Of a stretch of DNA of 64,000 bases, positions 36,988-44,865 are shown one piece after another. This DNA comes from Thermogemmata fonticola (GTDB lineage Bacteria; Planctomycetota; Planctomycetia; Gemmatales; Gemmataceae). The DNA lies in NCBI RefSeq assembly GCF_013694095.1, contig NZ_JACEFB010000001.1, positions 744,001-808,000 on the forward strand, read 5' to 3'. Under the pieces are notes generated by a model, which worked only from the letters and a program-made list of their open reading frames with translations, was not told the origin of the DNA and did no database searches. The first letter of the stretch is position 1. Every line of letters begins with the position of its first letter. The translations under genes were made by a program, and so were the position numbers.

Positions 36988-37554
36988 TCACACTTCCAGT
37001 TTAATCGTCAACTCGCCCGTAGTCGTATCTTCGTGGATTTCGCGAATCTCGCCCATTTGACGGGCTTTGATTTTGATCGCCTCCCGCATCACTTGATTGA
37101 CAACAGCGTCCAATTCGCTTTCGATTTTCTGCAGGATGCGTTCACATTCATCGGCGACGCTTCTCTGCAGGTCCTCTTGGGTTTCGGCGAATCGTTTCGC
37201 AAGCTGCTCTCGCAACAATTCCATTTCTGCCTTCCGCACTTTTTGGGGAGATGCATCCGCATACACAGGCACATTCTTCTCTTGAGTGTGTGTAACCTCC
37301 TGCTCCTCTTGCACCGTCACGGTGACTGTTCCGTCAGAGGGGTCGACTGTGATCACCCCTTGACCTTGCCGGCGTCGCATGGTTCCATCAGGCTGTTCAA
37401 CGAAGCCGCGTTGCTGGAGAGCTTGCCGCAGCAGTCGGGCCATCTCGACGGCAGGTAGCACTTCCAAAAGTTCCAAGCGCGTGCTGATGCCATCTCGGGC
37501 TTCAAGGACCCGTGTTTCGGATTGCCGCAGTCTGAGACGATAAGCCAAACTCAT
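36988..37554 (-). CDS. Coiled-coil accessory protein of the FtsH-like locus
   Basis: A 188-residue soluble protein. Residues 1-85 are a beta-rich domain with the segment VITVDPSDGTVTVTVQEEQEV, and residues 105-165 form a long coiled coil (VRKAEMELLREQLAKRFAE onwards). The C-terminus returns to a beta hairpin (TTGELTIKLEV). A GGGAG site lies 9 bp before ATG 37554. The gene precedes the FtsH-like gene by 111 bp. The two beta segments at the ends resemble the DUF1257- and DUF2997-like pairs found beside other AAA+ genes, but I cannot verify this. Probably an oligomeric adaptor of the protease. Confidence 0.8.
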   Translation of the reverse strand: MSLAYRLRLRQSETRVLEARDGISTRLELLEVLPAVEMARLLRQALQQRGFVEQPDGTMRRRQGQGVITVDPSDGTVTVTVQEEQEVTHTQEKNVPVYADASPQKVRKAEMELLREQLAKRFAETQEDLQRSVADECERILQKIESELDAVVNQVMREAIKIKARQMGEIREIHEDTTTGELTIKLEV

Positions 37555-37748
37555 TTTTCTTCTCCCTAGGGGGATCGAGGGACTCTAGTTCTCCATGCTC
37601 CGTTGAATTGAAGTGCTTTGATTCCTCGTAACTTCGCGAATAAGGGTGTTAGACTTTTGACACTTCAATGTGGTACCTGAGGCTCATGGTTTGCTCCTCC
37701 CTGCAACTTAGAGATTTGTCTCCGCGGACGCAGAGTCTCCTCCACAAT

Positions 37749-38954
37749 TCACTCGCACTCGCTAGTCCGGTCCGATTCGGCTAGCGGGGTCGAGCAAGTT
37801 AGGTTGGCTCTGGATACATGCACACGCCCGACCAGTTCATCTCCCCGATGTTCTTCCCATTGCCGCAACCACCATTGTGCTATGCGGTAGTCTTCATCCC
37901 AATATCCAATATTACGGTAGTGTAGCGTCCAGCGGTGAAGGATATTGATCAAAGTGAGTGGAGCTATCAAGGCCTGTCGGGCTTTCATACGTTCCTGTAC
38001 AGTACGTAATCTACCGATTTGTTCATCTATCTTTACGTTGTTTTGCCGCCTGTCCTGAAGTTGGGTAAAAGCGGGAGTCAGCCTCGCCACGGCTCGCAAC
38101 AGAAACAAGGCGAGATCGGGGCGACCGGCTTGCTCCGCATCGAGCAGGAATTGGCGATAGATCAAGTAGGTGGCTACGTTCCGTTGTACCAACTCTTCCA
38201 CGTCTTCTGTGTTTAGAGGAAAGTCCTTCACGAGACGCTGAAAAAGGTGGTTCTGCAATGCTTCGAGGAAAACAGAGCGTAATCCTTGAAAACAACGAGC
38301 AAATGATGGGCTGTCCACCAGATTCGCCTTAGCATACCAAGGCATGTCATCCAATTGGGATAGGGAATGCTTAGAGATTTCAGTCCTCAACATATGCGGC
38401 ATGGAAAGCCAGATCCATGGATTGGAATGAAAGGCCCGGAAGGAGCATAGCTTTTTAAACGACTCGGATCGGTGGCTGTGGGCAGTTTGGACACAATCGG
38501 CAATGCGCCAGACAACAAACTCGTCCGCGGGGGTTAGGGACTTGACATCGACGGGCGGTTCCCTCATGGCTTGCGCAATCTTCGGATCCGTCGAAGTCCA
38601 CCAAATGAGAAGACGGAGCGTATTGTGGGAGAAGTGAAGGGTCCGTTCAGCGAGAGGATGGCGTTCCCACAATCGACCGGACTTTTCTTGGCCGTGTTGG
38701 AGAAAGGATTCGTGCCAACCTTCGCTCGCTTTCACCAGAAACTCGACAGTGCCTTTGGCCAGGATTGTCTTGAGTAATCGGTCGGCGTTTGCGGACAACT
38801 CTTGCTGCGGCGAGGAATGATAATCCCAATTCTGTGTGTGGGGCGACGAGGCCTTACTGATTAGGAAAAGCTTTTTGGCATTGCACAGCAATTCATTCTC
38901 GAAGGGTGTGACCCCCACGCGCAGGTTTTTTCGTGGTACATCCATCATATTCAT
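37749..38954 (-). CDS. Unrecognised 401-residue protein of the FtsH-like locus
   Basis: I do not recognise a family. The protein is soluble, Trp- and His-rich in its first half (LWERHPLAERTLHFSHNTLRLLIWW), and mainly helical in the second (VEELVQRNVATYLIYRQFLLDAEQAGRPDLALFLLRAVARL). It lacks Cys clusters, P-loops or membrane helices. It starts 40 bp after the 4Fe-4S protein gene and ends 194 bp before the coiled-coil gene, all on the same strand, so it is probably a component of the same system. ATG 38954 is the first of three nearby Met codons. Confidence 0.75.
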   Translation of the reverse strand: MNMMDVPRKNLRVGVTPFENELLCNAKKLFLISKASSPHTQNWDYHSSPQQELSANADRLLKTILAKGTVEFLVKASEGWHESFLQHGQEKSGRLWERHPLAERTLHFSHNTLRLLIWWTSTDPKIAQAMREPPVDVKSLTPADEFVVWRIADCVQTAHSHRSESFKKLCSFRAFHSNPWIWLSMPHMLRTEISKHSLSQLDDMPWYAKANLVDSPSFARCFQGLRSVFLEALQNHLFQRLVKDFPLNTEDVEELVQRNVATYLIYRQFLLDAEQAGRPDLALFLLRAVARLTPAFTQLQDRRQNNVKIDEQIGRLRTVQERMKARQALIAPLTLINILHRWTLHYRNIGYWDEDYRIAQWWLRQWEEHRGDELVGRVHVSRANLTCSTPLAESDRTSECE

Positions 38955-38994
38955 AACACAATACCGTCTCTCACTGTATCAAGGGCTAGAAAAC

Positions 38995-39672
38995 CTAGTT
39001 GCGATTCTTTTGCCATCTTCGGATGATCCGCGTACTGGCGGCGGGATACCCATTGACGATAATTTCCCGGCCACGTACGCGAATTTCCAGGGTGTTCTTC
39101 TGGAACCAGCGTTCATCCCATGCGCAGCGCGAGGTCAAAAAATGGACCCGTTGGTTCGCGGAACCTATCCAGCGGCGCTGCGTCTCCGGCTGATCACGAT
39201 CATAGGGACCATCGACCAAAATATCGGTGTGGGCAAGCAAGTTGTGGATGGCTGGGTCTTGTTTTTCCCGCAATTGTTCCAAGGTAAAGCCGCTGAAGAG
39301 CAAGACCGTTAGCCCTCGTTCCCAAGCTCCTCGTGCAATTGCGGCTGCCGCGAGAGGTTGGGCCGTAGGTTCGCCCCCCAATAATGTAATTCCTTCCAAC
39401 TGGTGTTGCAGGCGGCTGCTGTCCAACAGTTCGAGGATTTCCGTCACGGTCATTGGTTTTCCACCAGCGAACGGCAAAAAATCCGGGTTACAACAACCGG
39501 GGCAACGCAGGGGGCATCCCTGAAACCAAACGGCAAACCGCCGCCCCGGTCCCTCCGCCTCCGTACAGGGTACAATCTGGGCAATCTGAGCTACAATCTC
39601 CGTAGAGGTCAATAAGGACTCGACCCGGCGTTCCGGCCTTTCCAACTGATGTAATTCCTTCGGCGGATCCAT
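38995..39672 (-). CDS. NrdG-like 4Fe-4S radical SAM protein
   Basis: A 225-residue protein of the activating-enzyme type. The iron-sulfur motif is FQGCPLRCPGC (Cys53, Cys57, Cys60), a CX3CX2C cluster for binding SAM. LLGGEPTAQPLAAAAIARGAWERGLTVLLFSGF is the conserved GGEP region. An N-terminal extension of about 30 residues precedes the core. No glycyl-radical enzyme or anaerobic ribonucleotide reductase is nearby, and the gene leads the FtsH-like operon (40 bp to the next gene, 47 bp after rtcA), so its substrate is more likely a protein of this system. Activity is inferred, substrate unknown. Confidence 0.87.
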   Translation of the reverse strand: MDPPKELHQLERPERRVESLLTSTEIVAQIAQIVPCTEAEGPGRRFAVWFQGCPLRCPGCCNPDFLPFAGGKPMTVTEILELLDSSRLQHQLEGITLLGGEPTAQPLAAAAIARGAWERGLTVLLFSGFTLEQLREKQDPAIHNLLAHTDILVDGPYDRDQPETQRRWIGSANQRVHFLTSRCAWDERWFQKNTLEIRVRGREIIVNGYPAASTRIIRRWQKNRN

Positions 39673-39719
39673 AAATTTTTGTCCGAGAGAGCAGGATGGC
39701 TAACCCGGTATTTACGGCA

Positions 39720-40754
39720 TTATAGCACGCTGCCTATGTGCACAATACCGGAAGTCCCTTCCTCACCCTGGAGATTTATGGAGATGGGCAAGAAAGTACG
39801 CACAACATGCGCATTGGTTACGAGATGCCGGGTGATCGTGGAGGTGCGAAAGGCGCTGGATTGCTGGCTGAAGGCGAGCGGAAGCAGTAATTGATCGGCG
39901 GAATGCGGATCCACTGGGGCTTGGGAATGAAGGAAGGCAAGGGCCTCTTCCGCCGCCTCGTCCGCGACGGCTTCCGCAGGTTTCCCTCGCTCGCCGAGGG
40001 CAAAGAAGAGGGTGGGCACGGGCGTCTGCCGGAAAACGACAGCGGCCATTGTACCGGGAGATAATGCTTGCCACTGTTCCACTTGCACCACTGTTTTCAG
40101 ACTTTCGGCATGCAACCGCTCTTTGAGCCGTTGAGCCTGACGTTCGGCAACGGAACGAGGCAGTCCAGCACAAGCACTCCAAACGGTGGCTGTGTCGAGA
40201 TGCGGACAATCCAGCAACTGCAGGGGAAGGACGGCGGGAGCCGGCTCCAAGAGGACGCGTATTTGGCCGCCGCCACGGGGATAGAAACCGGGACGCACCA
40301 ATTCCACAGCCACCTTCAATCCCATGCGTAGGAGATATGCCGACCAAGTGAGCTGCAAAAAATGCACGCAGGGTGCATTGGGAACGTGGGTCCCTCCAGT
40401 GATCACCACTTCACTGGGCTGGGTCGTTCGCAACAGCAAAGGTAAATAGATCGTTTGCAAGACCAGCGAGACCGCCCCTGCAGTGCGGATATCCCAGCGA
40501 TATTGACCCGCTTGGACCTGATGCGGTTCAAAATAAAGTGTAGTTGAACCAACCTCACCCCCTTTGAAACGCGCGCGCCCCACTTCGGCGGCGGCCTTGA
40601 CACAAGTCACATGCTGCGGTTGCAACCCCGGCCGACTTCGTCCTGAACGGATGTTGACCAATTTGAAAGGTTGGCCCGTCATCAACGCCAAGGTCAACGC
40701 TGAGCGGACAATTTGACCACCCCCTTCGCCAACCGAACCATCCAATTCTACCAT
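39720..40754 (-). CDS. rtcA: RNA 3'-terminal phosphate cyclase
   Basis: Converts RNA 3'-phosphate ends to 2',3'-cyclic phosphates using ATP through a covalent enzyme-AMP. The chosen ATG at 40754 (MVELDGSVGEGGG) has AGAGGT 8 bp upstream and gives 344 residues, the family length; the frame itself could start at 40877. Signatures are GEGGGQIVRSALTLAL, PGLQPQHV, ETTLY-like STTLYF, and SADQLLLPLAF near the C-terminus, just after a His corresponding to the adenylated residue. RtcB ligase is not in the window. Its close position upstream of the 4Fe-4S protein gene puts it possibly in the same transcript. Confidence 0.93.
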   Translation of the reverse strand: MVELDGSVGEGGGQIVRSALTLALMTGQPFKLVNIRSGRSRPGLQPQHVTCVKAAAEVGRARFKGGEVGSTTLYFEPHQVQAGQYRWDIRTAGAVSLVLQTIYLPLLLRTTQPSEVVITGGTHVPNAPCVHFLQLTWSAYLLRMGLKVAVELVRPGFYPRGGGQIRVLLEPAPAVLPLQLLDCPHLDTATVWSACAGLPRSVAERQAQRLKERLHAESLKTVVQVEQWQALSPGTMAAVVFRQTPVPTLFFALGERGKPAEAVADEAAEEALAFLHSQAPVDPHSADQLLLPLAFSQQSSAFRTSTITRHLVTNAHVVRTFLPISINLQGEEGTSGIVHIGSVL

Positions 40755-40972
40755 GTGTGTGACCTCTCGCGGCGCCACAGGATTTGACTTCGGACAGTCC
40801 CATTCTACCGCTTGGACCAATCTGAGAATGCAGCTCAACTGCCACCTAAGGTGTTCGTAATGAAGCCACGGTCCCACATCCGCCTCAGCTTGCGTCCCGT
40901 CCAGAAGCAGCAGATAGCAATGGCTCTAGTTGGGGGCGATACTTGTTCTCTCTCCTTTGCGGGCGGAGGTTT

Positions 40973-42142
40973 TTATGCGGAGGTGCGGCCTTTCCAACCG
41001 ATGGGACGGCCAATCAAAGCCAGTAAAAAGGCATACCACTGGATGGCCAATAAAAGAGTGATGGCCAAAGGATGAAACACCACACTTTCCCAGCTGTGGC
41101 GGAATCGGATTGCACTATCCCCTCGGACTCCTAGCGCGGCCACAGCGGCGATTCCCCAGAGTAAAAAAGACAGAGCAGCCGACTCTTGGCTGGCGGTGTC
41201 CTCAGCGAGCGGGAAGCTGTAGAGCAATGGCCACACAAGCAAAGCCAGAAATGGCACGACCTGGCCACAAAAGAGCACTATCGTCCAGAAGCCGATCTGA
41301 GAGGAGCTAGCCATACCTTCGCGGGCGTTTTTTGCCAGCCCATTCCAGACTTCCCGAGCAGAGCGATACATGCGGCACCAGGCCAGAGCGGTTGCGTCGG
41401 CAATATCCGTAAGAAAACCATGGCGCCGATAGGCACGGGGTAAGGTCAGGCCGTCATGGCGTGACTGGCGAATGCTTGCATGGCCGCCGACAACGTGATA
41501 AGCCTTTTGCGTTGTGACAAACCATTGGCCGCATCCTGCTCCCAGCCCCACCCAACGCCGGCGCCGCATCATCCCCAGGGGGAGAAATCCAAGAAGAATG
41601 AAGTGGATCAAGGGCAGAAGCAGCTTTTCCAACCAGGTCACCGTGATTTGCCGCGGGAAGCCGCTCACCAAAGCTGCACCACGAGTTTCGAGAAACCGGA
41701 TCATCCGCAGAAGCGCATCCGGGTGAAGGCGGACATCGGCATCGAGAAAGGCCAGATATTCATACCGGCCTTGCTGGGCCAATTGATAACAGGCATGCTG
41801 CTTTCCACACCACCCCTCCGGCAAGGGCATACCCTGGATCAACCGCACCCGCTCATCCTCTTGAGCTAGTTTCTCCACGAGGTCAGCCGTGCCATCACTT
41901 GACTGATCATCGAGAACCACCACCTCGAGAATCACACCGCGGGACGCTAGGACGCTGCGGACACATTCCACGATGTTATGCTCTTCATTACGTGCAGGGA
42001 TCAGGACGGAAACCGCAGGGGCGGCGGCGTTACTCTCTCCGACCTCTCCTTCAGGTGGGGGGTGAAACTGAGGCCGATTGAGCAAATACATCACGGTAGG
42101 TAGGAGAGCACAAGCGAGACAGAAAATGGCAACGATCGTCAT
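40973..42142 (-). CDS. Family 2 glycosyltransferase of the carotenoid cluster (CrtQ-like)
   Basis: Membrane GT2 enzyme of 389 residues, likely glycosylating a C30 carotenoid acid. An N-terminal membrane helix (2-21) is followed by the GT2 core: VSVLIPARNEEHNI, DDQSSDG (78-84) and the metal-binding DAD (134-136) in FLDADVRLHP. Three or four hydrophobic helices occupy the C-terminal 120 residues. Function is inferred from its position at the 3' end of the two-desaturase plus acyltransferase cluster; a hopanoid or lipid glycosyltransferase (HpnB-like) cannot be excluded on sequence alone. Confidence 0.87.
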   Translation of the reverse strand: MTIVAIFCLACALLPTVMYLLNRPQFHPPPEGEVGESNAAAPAVSVLIPARNEEHNIVECVRSVLASRGVILEVVVLDDQSSDGTADLVEKLAQEDERVRLIQGMPLPEGWCGKQHACYQLAQQGRYEYLAFLDADVRLHPDALLRMIRFLETRGAALVSGFPRQITVTWLEKLLLPLIHFILLGFLPLGMMRRRRWVGLGAGCGQWFVTTQKAYHVVGGHASIRQSRHDGLTLPRAYRRHGFLTDIADATALAWCRMYRSAREVWNGLAKNAREGMASSSQIGFWTIVLFCGQVVPFLALLVWPLLYSFPLAEDTASQESAALSFLLWGIAAVAALGVRGDSAIRFRHSWESVVFHPLAITLLLAIQWYAFLLALIGRPIGWKGRTSA

Positions 42143-42276
42143 GCGCTTCAGTTCAGAAGAGAGGAGTGGCCTAGGAATGAGAACCTCGGAGGTCCACCGG
42201 GCTGTCTGTTCCTGTGACCGCCGTGCCTGTAATCACGGTGGACCAAGACACCTTTCCATCCCCGATACCAACCCGA

Positions 42277-43131
42277 TCAAGATACTGAGCCAGAATCTTC
42301 TCGATGCATGATTGAGGCATGTTCCGGTCTATAAGTCTCCCCCTTGAAGAAAGCCCGCACCCTTTGCCAGGATTCGTACCAACCACCCACCCCCGTCCGC
42401 CCGCTCAGAAGGGTCGCAAAGCGCTCCGCTTGCTGGCGGATGGCTTCCGCCGCTAAAGCGTCCATCGTCTGCTCCAAGGCTTTCGTGATGATCTCCGTCC
42501 ACTCTTGGGCAGAACGGCCAGAAGGGGCCGACTCGATGGCTAAAGGTGTCCCGATGCGGATCAGTGCTTCCGGCGTGCGTTCTGTCCAAAAGGGATATTC
42601 CAGAGCCACGGGTAGAATCAGCCCCTGATTCAGTCGCGCCGCCAAATGGCCTACACCAGGCTCCAACGTCAAGGGGCGTGTCCGAACATCGGCGAATCGC
42701 CCTTGGGCTGTCACCCACACCGCATGTCCGGGCCGCGAGAGGAGGCTAATTCCATAACGCAAAAAGTCTGCTGCCCCGCGATATGTGTCTAACTCAATGC
42801 CGAGAAAACCCAATCGGCTCAGGAAGCGGTATCGTCCTAAGGCCTTGGCATCGATGAAGGCAAAATGTTCGTATTGGGGAAGCAAGCCGCTCAAAAACAC
42901 CCCGATCAGAGGGTCCCACCAGGAGGGATGATTCAACACCACAAGCAGGGGTAACGAGCTATCCATGGGAAGAGGGCTGCCGGAGCGGGATAGCCGAACC
43001 GCGTGAAAATGTCGGGCGAGGTAGCGGCGGACATAACGGCGGAAGCCTCGGATCAGCCACTGCCAGCGCCGGGGAGGTTCCCGGAGGCGGGATGGAGCTT
43101 GATCGCGGATGGCAGCGGACCCGACAGTCAT
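42277..43131 (-). CDS. PlsC-family acyltransferase of the carotenoid cluster (CrtO-like)
   Basis: A 284-residue 1-acylglycerol-3-phosphate-acyltransferase family member. The HX4D catalytic motif is NHPSWWDP (His68, Asp73), and the second block appears as GAADFLRYGISLL followed by VTAQGRFADVR. A basic N-terminus (RRWQWLIRGFRRYVRRYLARH) suggests peripheral membrane attachment. It starts three bases after the CrtN-like stop, so it is translationally coupled. In C30 carotenoid clusters such an enzyme esterifies the glycosylated carotenoid; here that is inferred from context. Confidence 0.87.
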   Translation of the reverse strand: MTVGSAAIRDQAPSRLREPPRRWQWLIRGFRRYVRRYLARHFHAVRLSRSGSPLPMDSSLPLLVVLNHPSWWDPLIGVFLSGLLPQYEHFAFIDAKALGRYRFLSRLGFLGIELDTYRGAADFLRYGISLLSRPGHAVWVTAQGRFADVRTRPLTLEPGVGHLAARLNQGLILPVALEYPFWTERTPEALIRIGTPLAIESAPSGRSAQEWTEIITKALEQTMDALAAEAIRQQAERFATLLSGRTGVGGWYESWQRVRAFFKGETYRPEHASIMHREDSGSVS

Positions 43132-43134
43132 GGC

Positions 43135-44721
43135 TTACGACGCGGCAAAAGTTGGGGATGTTGCAGCGGGACGCACCATAGCTTTCCGTGCCACCCCATC
43201 ATGATCGAGGGCATCGGCAGCGATCCAGCCGGACATCAGGACCATGGGCATACCCGGACCGGGATGAGCGGCCCCACCCGCCAGATACAAGCCACGAATA
43301 TCCGGCGAGCGATTGGATGGCTTGAAGGCTCCACCCCACAGACCATGGCTAGCCAGGCCGTAGATCGCCCCTTGAAGTACATGATACCGTTCGTGAATAT
43401 CTTGGGGGGTTAAGTGGGATTCCCAGACGATACGCTCTTCGATATCCGGCATTTGCCCCGTCGTCTTGAGTTTCTGAAGGATAGCGCGCCGATAGTCCGG
43501 GAACATCCGCTTCCAATCGTGATGGGGGCGTAGGTATGGGGTGTGGACTAGCACATACAATGCTTCTCCGCCGGGAGGAGCCACTGTGGCATCGGTCCGT
43601 GCCGGAGCTGCCAAATAGCATGTGGGGTCCGGGGCCGGTTCGCCGCGCTTGTAAATCGCCTCGAACTCCTCGTGAGGATCACGGGAAAAAACGAAGTTGT
43701 GGTGCTGAAGGTGATCGTATGCCTGCCGCAAACCTAAGAACAGAACCACACCGGAACATGCTGGTTCATACGGGCGCCGCCGCTCGAAGCGCCGCACCGC
43801 TTCCGGGGCCGTCGAGGCCAGCAATTCCCGATGCGTCCGCACACTGTCAGCGTTGGAAACAACGGCGGACAACGCGACCTGTTCCCCACTTTCCGTTTCT
43901 ATTCCTTGAACGCGGCGGCTCCGATTCTCCACCAAGATGCGGCGAACCCCCGTCGAGGTGCGCAGCTCCACGCCCAGTTCTTGGGCCAAACGGATCAATG
44001 CTTCCGCCACCGCCCGAATCCCACCGCGGGGATACCAGACCCCTTCCTGAACTTGCATGCTCGCAATTCCGCACAACACCGCGGGGGAGGCTTCGGGATT
44101 GGAACCTACATATTGCGTGAAATGGTCGAACATCTGGGCGACTCGCGGGTCCTGATTGTAGTGGCGCACCGTGGAGGCTACGGAGTAACCCATCCGCATA
44201 CGCAACACATCCCAGAGGATCGCTGGAGAACCTCCGAATTTGAGGTCCAGCATGTCGCGCATCCCGCCAATAGGCCGCCAGAAGTAGTAACGCTCCGAGA
44301 TACGATGCAGTCTTTCCGCAAATTGAAGAAACGCGCGATATCCGCTGGCTGCTTGACGATTGGCAGCGAATCGCTCCAAAGCTCCCGCCATTTCGTCGAC
44401 GTTTTCCCACAAGTCCAGCATACTACCGTCCGCAAAAAAGCAGCGCCATTGCGGATCCAGCCGAATGAGGGATAAGTAATCTTCCACCGAACGTCCTGCT
44501 TCTTGGAAGATCCGCCGCAGTACGCCGGGCAGGGTCAGTATGGTCGGCCCCATATCGAAGCGGAAGCCTTGAGCTTGCAGAACCGCTGCCTTGCCTCCTA
44601 GCCAAGTGCTCTTCTCGAACAGAATCACACGATAACCTCGTGCTGCCAGCGTGCAGGCCGCCGCCAAGCCTCCCAAACCGCCGCCGATCACCCCGACCTG
44701 TCCCGTCCCATTCGCATTCAC
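43135..44721 (-). CDS. crtN: Carotenoid desaturase, CrtN/CrtI-like
   Basis: FAD-dependent desaturase of 528 residues acting at the membrane. N-terminal dinucleotide motif GVIGGGLGGLAAACTLAARGYRV is followed by the carotenoid-desaturase signature ERT-like segment FEKSTWLGGKAAVLQAQGFRFDMGPT. The C-terminal FAD motif LYLAGGAAHPGPGMPMVLMSGWIAADAL is typical. The middle carries EGVWYPRGGIRAVAEALIRLA as in CrtI and CrtN. Planctomycetes are known to make C30 carotenoids from squalene with such enzymes; the substrate here is inferred, and CrtI-type activity on a C40 substrate is an alternative. Confidence 0.9.
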   Translation of the reverse strand: MNANGTGQVGVIGGGLGGLAAACTLAARGYRVILFEKSTWLGGKAAVLQAQGFRFDMGPTILTLPGVLRRIFQEAGRSVEDYLSLIRLDPQWRCFFADGSMLDLWENVDEMAGALERFAANRQAASGYRAFLQFAERLHRISERYYFWRPIGGMRDMLDLKFGGSPAILWDVLRMRMGYSVASTVRHYNQDPRVAQMFDHFTQYVGSNPEASPAVLCGIASMQVQEGVWYPRGGIRAVAEALIRLAQELGVELRTSTGVRRILVENRSRRVQGIETESGEQVALSAVVSNADSVRTHRELLASTAPEAVRRFERRRPYEPACSGVVLFLGLRQAYDHLQHHNFVFSRDPHEEFEAIYKRGEPAPDPTCYLAAPARTDATVAPPGGEALYVLVHTPYLRPHHDWKRMFPDYRRAILQKLKTTGQMPDIEERIVWESHLTPQDIHERYHVLQGAIYGLASHGLWGGAFKPSNRSPDIRGLYLAGGAAHPGPGMPMVLMSGWIAADALDHDGVARKAMVRPAATSPTFAAS

Positions 44722-44790
44722 TTTCGGCCTCCTTTCTACCCAGACCCTGGACCGGACTCGACGTTGTTCAAACGGTGGGCGTACCGGTCA

Positions 44791-44865
44791 ATCCCTGGGG
44801 TCACACCCACGTGCCATCCCTGGAGTAACGTTCAAGTGTAATCACTGGGGTATCGCTACGGTAGG
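44791..44865. repeat. Three-copy imperfect tandem repeat, period 25 bp
   Basis: Three units beginning at 44791, 44816 and 44841 share the start ATCCCTGGGGT, ATCCCTGGAGT and ATCACTGGGGT, exactly 25 bp apart, with weaker identity through the rest of each unit. The third unit runs across the stop codon of the CrtP-like gene, and the first two lie in the 120-bp gap between the two desaturase genes. Function unknown. Confidence 0.5.

Noticed and set aside
38995-39672. Anaerobic ribonucleotide reductase activase (nrdG)
   Set aside because: The Cys motif fits the wider family, but no nrdD is adjacent and the gene heads the protease locus.
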